Below, in pieces: positions 46,001-57,002 of a stretch of 64,000 bases of DNA; the first letter of the stretch is position 1; every line of letters begins with the position of its first letter. Location: positions 72,803,019 through 72,867,018 of the forward strand of contig CM063500.1 of NCBI GenBank assembly GCA_032207245.1, written 5' to 3'. The notes under the pieces are model-generated. The model was given only the letters and a program-made list of their open reading frames with translations, was not told the origin of the DNA and searched no databases. A program made the position numbers and the translations under genes. Source of the stretch: Pardosa pseudoannulata (Eukaryota > Arthropoda > Arachnida > Araneae > Lycosidae).

Positions 46001-48359
46001 AATCATTTATATTTTTTTTCCAATTTTACATAACATGTATTAATACTTTATTCATGCTAAACACAGCTCTTTTGTTTATAAACACAAACAAGTCAAATAA
46101 ATATACATATATCATATACAGACACATTTGTAGTTGCATCGTTTTTTATAAATAGAGACGGATGTAATATTAAAATAAAAATTAGAGGAGTTATTTTTTG
46201 TGAGACCAGTCTCATTAGCCTTCGTGTTGCAAAAAGTAGACCGTAGCATTCCAAAACCAAACCAAAACAAAATCAATTCTTAGATATTTTAAATATGATG
46301 AAAAGAAATTTAAAATCTTTAAATGGCTTTACTTAATTATTTATACATTTTTAAATAGCAATACAATTTTATTGCCTTTAATATTAATGTCAAATTAAAA
46401 AATGTATAAAATTTCTCAAATTAAATTTAATTTTTAAAGTAATATAATTATTAAGTATTTTAAAAATATTATACTTTTTTTTTCAAATTAGTCACCAATT
46501 TAATCGAAAAATATCACTGTTACATTTGATACACAAGAAAGTATGCATCTCTGAAGAAAATATTTATAATACCTTGAAAATACATAACTTTCCCCTCCCC
46601 CGAGTTATTTATTAGATAATTATATGCTTTATATATTTATATGTTTTTCGATATTTATATGCTTTATAAAATATTTATTGTACTTGAACTCTGTGATAAT
46701 ACTCGAAAATGAGCAGTTTTAAAAGTTAAATAGCAGTGGTTAATCAACAATCCTTTTAAAGGTATAGATGTATTTTATATACTTTAATTGTTCTAAAATA
46801 GTAATATTTAATCAAATGCAAGCATTTATTTACCGAAAAATGGTCTTCACAAACCCATAGAGATGATTTATATGATAATTTGAGGTTTAATTTCTCATTC
46901 CTTTTCATCTCAGTTGTCCAGATTTTACGTGTATGTGGGTCTTTTGGGACGCTGAAAAATATCTTCTCATTGCAATTAATTGTTGTATTTTTACAGAGTG
47001 GCACAATACAATATTTAGAGTATGATTTTTTAATGCCAGACATAACAAAAAAATGCTATTATATGCGATACTTTACACAAAAAACAAATTTAAAAGTCGC
47101 CTTTTAACATGTAAACAGCATAGGAGCTCGGTGTTTACATGAACGATGACGTCACAAACTCGGCGGAGATAAAGTAGCGTTTTTGAGAGACGTTAAAGAG
47201 TCCGCTATAAAACCCATCAGAAATCACTCATTAGGCCCCCAAATGAAAGAAAAATAGCTACTGTCCTGCTTACTTTTTTGTCTTCTATCGTTTAAAATCA
47301 AAATTAGAAAACGTGAAAATTCCTCATTCTCAAGGAGAAAAAAAATTTACCTGCCTCATAGAGTACTTTACAATTCTGGAAAATTAAAAATTTTACTGAT
47401 CCCGTCATATGATGGGCTAAATGCTAGTCTCTTAGAAGTAATATGTTAGTTCTTAAATAAATAAATAAATAAATAATAAAAAATAAATGTAAACATTGTT
47501 AAAATGATTTCTTCCCAAAATTCCGGGTTTATTAATTCCCAGTGAACGGTACGCTCCTTGTCCGCCATCTTGTTTTTGGCGACTATTGGCGAAACTCGAC
47601 TCCGCGAAGCACACGCCAAGTACCTAAGCCTAACACGCAGCGGGACACAAACCGTTCGCCATCGCAAAATCGGAAAACGTGACTCCAACGATGTTCCGAT
47701 GGCGAGCGGTCGATGTATCTTCGTGCTAGACCTAAAAACTCAGCGTGAACTCTATGGAGTCGTGCTCCGAAAATAGTCACCAAAAATAAGAAAATACAAC
47801 AAAACAAAAATAAATTTCAAAAATTTTAGAAAGACAAAAAACACTTTCATAAAATCAACAAAGGCATAAACACTTCCGATAACGCACACAAACCAAAGGA
47901 GAGAACGGGGTTACCATCTTTTAACGGGAGAGAAAGGGTGAAGTTGACAAGGAGAAAATAAGTATCGCCCGAGAAATGGCGCCAAAAATACGCAAAAAAA
48001 ATCGCCAAAATAGCGTACCGTACACTGGGATACAGCCCCCACTTCTTCAAAATTGAGGGTTTTTTACGTTTCTACTTACCCGATAAGGCGTTGCCGGTCA
48101 TTCCAGACAGCATTGGAAGGCTGGTGATCCACGAAATCTCGTCAGATGTGATACCCTTGAATCGACTTCCTGGTTTCAGCATGTCTGCACATGCTGGGGA
48201 AGGAAACGTAGTCACCATACCCATGGTCAGAACGAACAACTGAGCAGCAAAAGTGGCCAGGTAGACATTTCGAAGGCTCGTTGAACGTTTTGAAGGGGTA
48301 GCTACTACGATTTCCTCGACTGGAGACGGAATATTTGTTTGCTTGGAGTTTGGTTCCAT
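40083..48359 (-). CDS. Tret1: Facilitated trehalose transporter Tret1-like (MFS sugar transporter), two exons
   Basis: A sugar porter of the major facilitator superfamily, expected in the plasma membrane moving trehalose or a related sugar down its gradient. Exons 48359-48080 (280 nt) and 41236-40083 (1,154 nt) join in phase 1 across a 6,843-bp intron with GTAAGTAGA and TTTCTAG junctions, giving 477 residues and stop. Twelve membrane segments are expected. Family motifs: GYVSHKFGRK (94-103), AGRILSGISAG (about 131-141), PESPVWLL (209-216), DRAGRK (329-334), GFGSIPFVVIPEL (387-399) and PETKGR (459-464). The start follows a TATA-like box and gives a normal cytosolic N-terminus. Odd: the helix-7 QQ.SG.N sugar-binding motif is replaced (Met281-Cys282, Gly285, Val287), and the helix-10 PIPW is SIPF, so substrate may differ. 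Lies between two copies of a segmental duplication. Confidence 0.94.
41237..42607. other. Tret1-like intron, left part
   Basis: 41500-42140 is GC-mixed and resembles an LTR or retroelement remnant. No LTR pair was found. The strong minus-strand donor-like AAG|GTAAGTAC near 42066-42078 has no supported exon. Confidence 0.4.
42608..42653. repeat. (TA)n microsatellite
   Basis: About 46 bp of TA. Confidence 0.95.
42724..42966 (+). mobile_element. Two tandem left halves of the GCCTCCACACTATGG MITE
   Basis: Both start AGCCTCC(G/A)CACTATGGCCA and continue TTGTTCACCACT.CCTGATGG, matching 54494-54789. The first also has the middle part (TCGTCCATAGGGTCTACTGC). No right terminus; the second runs into a TA repeat. 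Confidence 0.78.
42969..43040. repeat. (TA)n microsatellite
   Basis: About 72 bp of TA directly following a MITE fragment. Confidence 0.95.
43041..43869. other. Intronic DNA, probable LTR-element debris
   Basis: GC-mixed to 43500, then AT-rich. By position it could be the 3' region of the Gypsy remnant that follows, but no LTR was recognised. Confidence 0.35.
43870..44088 (-). pseudogene. Ty3/Gypsy polyprotein C-terminal scrap
   Basis: The minus-strand frame reads FVSNYSGPYVILKQLSNVTF and later SEIVHSTRLRPFN, the end of Gypsy integrase (pattern: Y.GPY.I...LS.V.Y, then VH..RLKP). Upstream an in-frame stop cuts it off. Confidence 0.8.
46200..46272 (+). mobile_element. SINE 3' fragment
   Basis: CAGTCTCATTAGCC, GCAAAAAGTAGACCGTAGC and CCAAAACCAAACC tail only. 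Confidence 0.75.
46273..46755. other. AT-rich filler in the Helitron
   Basis: No feature supported. Confidence 0.5.
46840..47043 (-). CDS. THAP-type zinc finger exon (orphan)
   Basis: From ATG at 47043 the frame reads MSGIKKSYSKYCIVPLCKN, IFFSVPKDPHTRKIWTTEMK and SLWVCEDHFS. This gives the C2CH pattern of THAP domains (Cys12, Cys17, late Cys and His in CEDHF) and the invariant Pro and Trp. It then meets a donor-like GTAAAT at 46839. THAP domains bind DNA and occur in host factors and in P-element/THAP9-type transposases. No following exon was found within the intron, and the surrounding DNA is Helitron. Open and apparently undamaged over 68 codons; whether it is expressed is unknown. Confidence 0.72.
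47273..47328. repeat. 56-bp exact repeat of 33290-33345
   Basis: See the copy at 33290. Located about 100 bases before the Helitron 3' end. Confidence 0.85.
47573..47786. repeat. Foldback repeat (arms of about 85 bp)
   Basis: Opens TTTTTGGCGACTATT and closes with AATAGTCACCAAAAA. Arms share CGACTCC, CACGC, TAGG.CTA.CACG and CGCCATCG with scattered mismatches. Probably an old foldback MITE. The overlapping 70-80-residue frames are not credible genes. Confidence 0.75.
48080..48359 (-). CDS. Tret1: Tret1-like exon 1
   Basis: ATG at 48359; encodes 93 residues plus the first base of Gly94. Holds a cytosolic N-tail and membrane helix 1 (LATFAAQLFVLTMGM). Donor TCGG|GTAAGT. Confidence 0.95.
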
Positions 48360-48419
48360 TTTTTCGAGGGAAATTCTATCAACGTGACTTTTGTTTTAAC
48401 AGTTAGCCGTAAAAGTGTT

Positions 48420-48431
48420 AATATATAGCGT
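48420..48431 (-). promoter_or_regulatory. Tret1: TATA-like box upstream of Tret1-like gene
   Basis: CTATATATTA on the minus strand about 62-72 bases before the ATG, allowing a 5' UTR of roughly 35-40 bases. Confidence 0.4.
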
Positions 48432-48863
48432 TGAACTTGAGCCAAACGATTTGTGGGATCTAATATGACACCAGCAATATGCTTCAGATAAAGTTCAATT
48501 CTTGTCCATGTTCGTAAAATGAAAGAAGCAGCTCTTGGAATTCGAATACTGTATGTTTTGAATTAATCCAAGTGAGTTAATCATTACCGAAAATAAAATA
48601 AACATACTTCCCACGCCACTTTTTCTTCTGAAGGAAAGTATCTCTGAAAACAATTCTTCTCGTAGATAATACTCCTTTTTGTCCCTGTTAAGTCAGCACT
48701 GGAATCTAAACAACCCTTTCTATAAAACTTATGTTCTCTTCAAAGCAGGATAATATGTGAAAGACTGAAAATGGATTATCATCAAAAGAGAATTTCCTTC
48801 ACTGGGAGTGACAATTTGTACACCATTTCATCCAATTAATATAAAGTTCGTATTTTTGTTTTC
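48432..48863. other. 5' flank of Tret1-like gene
   Basis: No gene or repeat recognised. Confidence 0.5.
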
Positions 48864-51372
48864 AAGATCACTCAGAGTTAGTGAAAGCACATTTTTAACA
48901 ATAATCTAAATATCAACTAACATGAAGAAAGAACGCATCGATTCGGCACGAAATCAGACATTTGTTTGACAAATCGGATAAATCCCGTTGTGAACAAAAG
49001 GACATATCTGTATCACGTTCGAAACAAAAGATTAAAAACCAGCTCTGTAATGGTATCCAAAAAGGTAGACAATTGTTCAACATGAAGATTACACCAGTCA
49101 ATAAAATGGTAGATTATTTATCGGAAACACATCGCACTAATTGTTCTTATCTCTTTGTTGGGAGAGACGAAAAAGCTTTATTTGGGGAGAGGGGGAGGCG
49201 GCGATATCGTCAATGAAGATTAAAAGCGGAGGAAAAAAAGATATAAAAAAAAACACTTCCGACGGCGCTACTTTTCGAAGGCCAAAAGGGTAAGATACAC
49301 CAGCTGTTTCTTTTTAACTAGAGAATAATGAATAATATAAATCTGCTGGAATGAGTGATATGAATGAACAGGGGCGACAAGAGAACAAAGCAAAAACTTG
49401 GGAACTTTGCTCAAGTTTGATAGTTTTATGTATTTCTTTTTTCCTCAATTTATATTTCTAATAATATATTAATTTTAATGTTTACAGGAATCAATTGGTA
49501 ATATTGTATATCTGTACATCAGAAATAAAAAGCATTATATCCATTTAAAAAAAATTTCAGATTTTTGCATATTCCTGTATGACTTGTTCTTTTCTATTAT
49601 GTGATAACAGCATTATCTCCATTTCCTTAAATTGACAGATTTAACCAATGAAACGTACTGTTAAGATGACGCCGACTGAGCGTCTAGGTCAGCCGCACGT
49701 ATAAGTGGAGTACTCGTGAGGAAATACAAAATTAAAAAAAAAAACTAATTCCTCCTGCTGAATATTTTTCTTATTTTGAATATAAATAAAGGTGTAAATA
49801 GGAAAATAAATTGATAATTAGGACATCATGCCAAAGGGACTACACTCCGTCGAAGATTTTGCCAACATGGTGTCTTGATCTTTTAAGAAAAAAATGGTTC
49901 TTCGAACTGGTGCAGAAGATATTAACCCTCTCGCTGCACATCCCGCGATTTCCAAGGGCAACATAGATGTAGCAAAATTTGCGCAACCCGCGATTTCCGC
50001 GGGCATACATTTTAGCCGTCTATTTAACTGTGCAACCCGCTCTTTCCCCGTTTATTCTTTCATTTTGACTTTAATGTGATTTTTAATTGTTTATTTAGCT
50101 GTAAACTAGTAGATGGCTTTAATTATCCACATTTCTGCAAAAAATAGAAGAAATTTTTGTAGCATTTTCAGCGCGTTTTTTATAGCTGAAAAATGTTTGG
50201 CAGGAAGCGTTTTGCGAGTGATATAACCTATACTCTTGACGATATTTCCGACATTTACAGCACTTCTGACTCTGATTTCAAGTATATTGAAGATAGTTAT
50301 AGCGAAACTGATGCGAATTTCTCGGATTCCTCTGCATATAGTGATGAATCTGAAAATTCATTTTCTATTCAAAATATTCCATAGTTGTGCAAAATTAATA
50401 TGCAAAATATTCCACTAGCTCCTGCTTCATTTCCTTTCCTTGGAAATCCAGGACTAAATTTCACTATGGCAAATAATGCAACTGTTTTGGATTATTTTTG
50501 CGGAATATGGGTATACGATGAATACGACAATATCTCCGACAATTAAGATACACGTGGTCATTAGTGAAGAAGGTCGACACTATAAATTATATCTTAACAA
50601 ACACTTAATAAGAAATAAAGATAAGCGTGCACGAAGGATCGTGCTACAGATAGAACTGCATATGGTACACTAGATCACCGTAACAAAGTGGGATGATTCC
50701 TTTACAAGTGAAAGTCAGTTACGGTTGCCGCACCGAGATTCCAGTCAAGCTGCAGCCGTGTATTATAATTCCGTCAGGTCATGAGTTGCGATATGTGGTG
50801 ATGTAATTGCTCATAGCCACCGCATTTTGAACTTTATTTTGACGATGCAAAATGCAAATAATAGTAAAAGAGAACAACAGTACATAAGAGTAACAGACCC
50901 ATGAGACTAACTGCTCGACACTTTGCTAGCCATATACACCCAAATCCCATCAAGAAAGAGCCTCGTAGATAGTGTGCTGTTTGTTGAACTGAAGGTGGAA
51001 CTAAAACTTCGAAAAGAAACGCGAATTTGGTGCAAGGATTGCGAGGTAGGACTTTGCCTCGAGTCTTGCTCCGAAATTTAACATACAAGACTTCATTTCC
51101 AATAAATGTTTTGTAAGTCTTTTGAATTTTTAAATTAGTATATACGTTTTGCTTTTGAATTTTATAAAATAAATGACAATTTAACCAAGATTAATTTTAA
51201 CAATTTAGCTTTTATATCATTATTCTTCAATTTCATTATTCTGAACACCTTTTTTTAGGACCTAATTCTATATTAAAAAAATCTTTTACAAAAATTTTTT
51301 GTATATTTTAACTCTAAAATGTATATAGATGTGAAATATGTAATAAAAAATACGCAAATTTTAAACCTATTT

Positions 51373-51406
<34 letters not shown>

Positions 51407-52030
51407 CAGCGAGAGAGTTAAGCTCCACACTCTTTCTTCCTTGCTCTCTCTTTGAGGGGGGCCCGAAGATCTCCCGAAAAAGTTCGTTGGACACTGTTGC
51501 CTTGGCCGTAGATGGCTACTCTTGAGTAATGGGGTCGAAGGGGGTCACTCACTTCGCTTTTGACTCTAGGTCAGTTTCGCGCTGGCGTTGTTGAACTGTA
51601 ACTCTTTGTTACACGTACTATGAACCAAAATGATTTCCAGGGAAAGACACCCTTTTGGACAAAAAATTCGTACTTCAACGATTGCTTATAGGCACCATGT
51701 CTTCATTATTACCTCAAACACGTTTATAAAGATTCTCACTAAAAACAGCCCGAGGTAAAAAAAAAAAATCTGTAAAAAATCTTTATTATAAGTTTACCAA
51801 CGTTTTTCCAGTGAAAAGTAAGTTATAAGTAAATTAAATAATTTCTATCATGTTTCAGCTGAGTAAGAAGTCAATAAAACTACTAATTTATCAGAAAATA
51901 TCGTTAGTTTATTTTTTATCAAATTATATACTATCAATAACAATCGAAAACAGCAACTGATGTATATTTTTGTGAAGCATTCTTTTATCTTAACGATTGT
52001 ACTTACTACAAAATTACCACTTGCATAATA
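48864..52030. repeat. Segmental duplication, copy B
   Basis: Direct-orientation partner of 37197-39980. It ends with a version of the Tret1 3' flank (51880-51990), including the poly(A) motif region, but no Tret1 coding sequence follows. It carries a 1.5-kb piggyBac relic absent from copy A. Confidence 0.87.
49926..51412 (+). pseudogene. piggyBac-like transposon relic
   Basis: TTAA at 49922-49925 and 51413-51416. Inverted ends share C(C/T)CTCTCGCTGC. An acidic N-terminal frame (50193-50384: MFGRKRFASDITYTLDD, then a Ser/Asp-rich run) ends in a stop. Near 51020-51085 the plus frame reads ETRIWCKDCEVGLCLESCSE, the Cys-rich C-terminal domain of piggyBac transposases. The DDD catalytic core is not recognisable, so it is dead. 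A poly(A) run at 51379-51405 precedes the right end, and a hairpin CCCGCG/CGCGGG lies at 49987-50003. Confidence 0.85.
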
Positions 52031-52568
52031 TTAAATAGGAGTTTTTCTCATCCTTATGAAAAAATTTTATTATTATAAATTTGTAGACATTTATATTTCG
52101 ACTTTTAAATATAAAAAAAAAGAATATCTAATATTACATGGCGAAAAGGAAAACATCTAGAAAACTTTTTGAGGGAGGACAGAACTTTCAAAAGGATTCC
52201 TTACTATGTTCACCTGTAAAATTTGAAATTTGTGATATAGTGCTTTTTACTTCCGATTTAGAGATATATTACTACCTTATTATTGTCTGTTTAGAAGATT
52301 GAAAGTTCCGAATATATTCACAGTTTGATTCTCGGTGAACATTCTTCATAGTGGACGCAGAAATAACGGCTTATTTATATATACAGATACTCGAATGTAC
52401 CTTATCTCCTATAACCCATGTATAAAATATCACCCAACTTCTAGATATTATATAGGCACATAACATTTAATAATAATGTGTATACCACGAATAACTAAAA
52501 GGCTATGACAAAAATTTATAAACGGCTTTTTGAAAATCTTACAGATTCACATATTAGATGCAGAAGCT

Positions 52569-52570
<2 letters not shown>
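52031..52570. other. No gene recognised
   Basis: AT-rich. If copy B once adjoined a second Tret1 gene its 3' end would be expected here; none is visible. Confidence 0.5.
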
Positions 52571-52605
<35 letters not shown>

Positions 52606-52617
52606 AGAGAGAGAAAG
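52571..52617. repeat. (GT)n(GA)n microsatellite
   Basis: GT run of about 30 bp followed by GA repeats. Confidence 0.95.
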
Positions 52618-53053
52618 GGGGAAAAATAGGTTTATTACAAATCCTTATTTAAGATTAAGAGAACTACTTCAGATTAAAAAGATTAAATAAATATCAATGA
52701 AGAACTTTGTACACAAATTATTCTTATCTCTCATATGATTACATTTACACGAGCTAATAAATAACTTTGTATCATAGTTGATAGAACTCAAATGATATCT
52801 TTAAATTAATAAAAGCACTTGACAAAAATCTGTTTGCATAAAACATAATCTAGAAGAGCGCTGCTCACAAATAGTGTAATTTACAATAATTAAATAAATG
52901 AATAAAAAAAACAAAATATTCTATTTGTGTTTTAAATAATTGTATGTCGCTGATTTTACCTTAGTTTAGTTAAATCTTTCTTGAAGTAGGGATCGCCCAG
53001 GAAGATACGGAATTTTTAAAAATTTGTAGATAAAGTGTAGGTTTCCCGATCTC
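52618..53053. other. No gene recognised
   Basis: AT-rich. No feature supported. Confidence 0.5.
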
Positions 53054-53231
53054 AGGGCACACAACATCGAAACTTACAAATATAATCGAGTGACATTTGG
53101 GGTTAAATGCAGTTCATATTTGCGTTCGGCGACAATAAGACTTCATTTGCAAAAGTATAAAGAAAATTATCCAAGAGCGTATGATGACGTTACAGACGGA
53201 ACTTCTAACGTCGCATATGCTATACTGTTAA
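53054..53231 (+). pseudogene. BEL/Pao reverse-transcriptase scrap
   Basis: The frame reads YKYNRVTFGVKCSSYLRSAT, then IRLHLQKYKENYP, matching the BEL/Pao RT region around R.LFGV.SSPF...AT...HL.KY before the YVDD box. The YVDD box itself is absent: the frame runs into the TTAA of the next element, which probably cut it. Confidence 0.7.
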
Positions 53232-53762
53232 CCCCTTCCGGTAAAATGACGAGTCTAGCTCGTCATTGGTTTTTCATTCCATACCGCACAATAACGAGCT
53301 ACACTCATCATGCGACTAAAGTTACTGATAAATATGATAATTAATTTAGTTTAAAACTTCTAGTACTGAATTTAGCAACACTTTTGTTATTTGTGGAAAT
53401 CCCAGGTCACTATTACATATTGTTTGTTTAAAGTTTCTTGGTACAAGTCACTGCCAAATTAATGAGTCAGAATAAAAGAAAACCTCTTAAGAAATGCCGT
53501 GTGTGTTACAAGAATCAAATTAGAAGTGAGACTCCCTGGCGATGTAAACAATTCAGAATTCCTTTGCACTTTGTTTTGAAAAGTACCACTAGCTTGAAGA
53601 CTATTATTACCGTTTTTTACCGTTTCTGATACTTAACACTATGTAAAAAGTGGATTTTAATTAAGAATATGTAAGAATTATAAAATAAAACAAGTTTTTT
53701 AAATAAAAAATAAATGGTTACTTCACGCACAGTTTTTCATTATTAAATCGTACCGGAAGGGG
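53232..53762 (+). mobile_element. piggyBac-type element with C-terminal transposase remnant
   Basis: TTAA at 53228-53231 and 53763-53766. Perfect inverted ends CCCCTTCCGGTA. A hairpin AATGACGAG/CTCGTCATT (53245-53267) lies near the left end. The frame at 53438-53629 contains RKPLKKCRVCYKNQIRSETP then WRCK, the Cys-rich C-terminal domain of piggyBac transposases. At 531 bp it is an internal-deletion derivative. Confidence 0.87.
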
Positions 53763-53811
53763 TTAAGTAATGATTTTTATACTTAGTGAAACTAGCATGA
53801 ATATTCGTAGA

Positions 53812-54814
53812 CTAGCATATAGCCCATCATATGACGGGATCAGTAAAATTTTTAATATTCCAGAACTGTTAAGTACCCAATGAGGCAGGTAATAAAATGG
53901 TTTGTTTTTTGGCTGAGAATTATCTGGTTCACTCTCAATAGTTTATTTATCGTCATACTCCTCTAGAGTCTCAAGGTCCTGTAATGCAGTTTAGAATCAC
54001 ATGGAATTCATTTAGTCAAACCGTGTGGTTATGTATAACAAACAAACAAACTTCTTAATTTCCAAATATATATAAATTAAAAGTTAGATATTTAGTAGTC
54101 CGTGAAATAGACTCCTAGACTTCTATGAAAAGAATTTATTGTTAATACCGATGATAAAATTTTCATTACAACAAAAAATAATCGATGATTGAATTTAAAA
54201 TTATCACTTATATACTTAATCTATTATTTAAGTCAAATATAAAAGAAAATTATTTGCTTAATATGTAAGTTCAGTGATAAAACGTATGAAAATAATGCAC
54301 GCGATATTTAAATAATTTAAAACACGAAATGATTATATGAGATGGTTAACGGAATGACGTCATAATGCTAGGAAAAAAATGTTATTTTTACCTATTTATT
54401 ACGTGAATAAATTGATAAATTTAATCGTCTGCCCTTAGCCGGGGAATCCATTCCAGGTACAACCGCTTCAAAAATTTGCCGACAGACACCTAATGTAGCC
54501 TCCACACTATGGCCAGTTGTTCACCACTTCCTGATGGTGACCTCGAACGATGGTTCACGGGTCGCATCCACACGCTGGGCCACTGAATGAGCTAAACGCA
54601 TTGATTCGTCCATAGGGTCTACTGCGCACTTAAGTTGCGCATCTAGCTGCCTTTGATCTTTGGAGAAAAACCGCCTCCGAAGCCATCGTCCGCCAAGGCT
54701 ATTTTATCGTCTGCCGCCATCGGCCACGATAAGCCAAAGCCCCTCCAGACGGTGGTGATGGCTTTCAGTGGACCATAGTGTGGAGGCGCCTTTAGGCTAT
54801 TATTATATAGGGGA
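53812..54814 (-). mobile_element. Helitron (family H2), third copy
   Basis: Left CTAGCATATAGCCCATCATA with the near-palindrome at 53823-53838 (one arm mismatch). Right TATATAGGGGA followed by T. A at 53811. A MITE sits near its 5' end; the H2 copies at 30759 and 44396 lack it there. Confidence 0.86.
54494..54789. mobile_element. MITE with GCCTCCACACTATGG termini
   Basis: Inverted ends share GCCTCCACACTATGG(C/T)CCA-type sequence. About 296 bp, GC-rich, inside a Helitron. Superfamily not determined; the target duplication is unclear. Confidence 0.78.
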
Positions 54815-55272
54815 TGGGTTACGAATTCCCCTATTCTTTATGAAGCATGGAAGACCGCCAATATAGATTATCGAGAAACGTCAGAAGAACTACGCCGAGT
54901 TTCTTCCTCAACCGATGGAGAGTTCGTTATATTTTTTTTTTGACAAAGCGAGTTACAAAGCGTGACATTGTGGATTCGGCGGTTAAATCCTGAATTTGGA
55001 CTATGGAATCATTTTTATTGTTAAAATGATCATTATAACTTCATGTTGTTAATGTTTAATATTAATTTACTGGCTGGTGTTTTGAAACGGAATGAACACC
55101 CCCCTGGGACAAAAACAATACCACAACTAACAAATTATCAAACTTATTTTTGTGGACTATCACCCAGATGCATTCTTCATAAAAAGGTCACTATTTCTAA
55201 GGAATTATCTTTATCAGGATTCATGAAAAATTTTCCCTACAAAGGTAAATTTCCCTTCACAATTCCCTAATA
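54815..55272. other. No gene recognised
   Basis: A 75-residue frame at 55043-55270 ends at the next TTAA element and has no domain; possibly another transposon scrap. Confidence 0.4.
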
Positions 55273-55276
55273 TTAA

Positions 55277-55506
55277 CCCTTAATTTGACAAGATGTTTTT
55301 TCAAATATTTTCTAATTTCTGTTATTTTTCCATGTCTGTATAGACATTAGGATCTTTGTAAAATAAACAGAAAAAAATTTATCATTTTCCATTTTTGAGA
55401 TAATTAATGTTCGCTGTGGCGAACACTGACAAATATGTTATATAGTAGTTACATAGTAGTAAATATACATGTCCGGTGTAGCGGCCAGACATAGCCAAAT
55501 TAAGGG
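55277..55506. mobile_element. piggyBac-type MITE (TTAA)
   Basis: TTAA at 55273-55276 and 55507-55510. Inverted ends CCCTTAATTTG. Three hairpins inside: ATGTCT/AGACAT, GTTCGC/GCGAAC (55409-55424) and an imperfect ATGTC.GG/CC.GACAT. Confidence 0.86.
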
Positions 55507-55510
55507 TTAA

Positions 55511-56932
55511 TGAAAACTAGAAGATTTTCCATAAAGCTCATGAAATCAGAAAAAAATACTGAAAATCCAAAGATGCTACCCAGTTTTTAGATGAAAATAC
55601 ACTTTAAAATCTTGAAAAAAATGACCATTTTAGGTTAGTGAAGTATTTTAAAAAGTTAAATAATCGAGAAAAGTGAATTGGTAGTATGTTCTAATGACTA
55701 TAACATTTTCTTTATATTTGATAAACAAGATATTAAATTTTTTTCAGAAATATTGCTTTTAACTTCCAAAAATAAAACAGATAAGACAAGATTTTAAAAA
55801 GAACGAATATATTTAATACATAAAACAATATTACCTGCAAATATATACATATTTACAAAAATTAAATATATAATCTTCACAAGAAAAAAAAAAAGTGTTA
55901 AATTTATAGCACATTTTGTGTGTTACAGTGACACAAGCATACACATTATTTAGTAATTTATGGTAAAAGTACAAAACACATACAAGTATAACAACAAAAC
56001 TATTCCTGTCTCATTGAAAATAGTTAAAACTTACAAAGATCTTAAATGTGATAAGAATTTTTTTAATACATATAATTCTTATTTCTTACATTATATTCAC
56101 CAGGCACTACACACAATGCAAAATTCTTTGAAATGTGACTAATTTCTCGAAAACCCCACTCGATAACATTAGAAAATAAAATTACATCAACGGATGAATA
56201 CAGAGTCTTGGTTTCGCTTTGAAGGTATAGATCATAGGTGAGGAACATGCGACCTTGAGGTCACACAGTGTCTGGTGTGGGTTCATAAAAGCTAGCTCTG
56301 GTATTAAATACTATTTAATTATATAGATTACAGCAATTTGAATCCTAATAGAATTAAATAAATTATGGCATGAATTAAGTTTTAGTGACTATTGGTGATA
56401 AAACCTGCTTCTATATGTTTCATTATTATTGATTTTTAATAAAATAAATTTATCTAAAAATACTTCAACTAATATTATTCCTATTTCTACTAAATATCAT
56501 TTTTCTCTTATTGTATTTCTTCATAATATCATAAATTTATTTAACAATACTTCTATTTTATTATTTTTTATTTGAAGTGGTATTTTAATACATAGTTCGT
56601 TATTAAAAAAATAATTAAATTATGTTATAACAAGTTATTACACTTATGTGAATACAAAAATATCTTATACTGTAGCTTTTTTTTATTAGATACTAAATAC
56701 ATAACTCAGTGTTTTATTTTGTTATTTCCAAATAGTGCATTAAATTGATAAAACTAAACAAAAACTATTCACAAATCATATTTATATGTATATCAACTTA
56801 TGCAGCTTCCTTTAGAACTACCTAGCTTAAATGTGGTCTCTAATGGTAAAAAGATTCCACAGCTCTGGAAGGACAATAATATAAAACTTGAATAGTATAA
56901 AAGTCAAAATTTCTTTCATTAAAAAACATATA
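55511..56932. other. No gene recognised
   Basis: Strongly AT-rich DNA. Nothing supported. Confidence 0.5.
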
Positions 56933-57002
56933 TACAGTCAAACCCCAATTTAATGCCATCCTTGTTATAGCACAACATATATGTGTGAACAAATCTGTCA
57001 TA

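Larger units (their letters stand above)
44396..47427 (+). mobile_element. Helitron (family H2), composite copy in the Tret1 intron
   Basis: Begins TCCCCTATAAATAATAGCC after an A and ends CCCGTCATATGATGGG...GCTAG before a T. The 5' region occurs twice (from 44396 and again from about 44989), so one Helitron inserted in or beside another. 45510-47270 has no counterpart in the other H2 copies and carries a THAP-type frame, a SINE tail and the 56-bp repeat: captured or inserted material. Confidence 0.72.
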
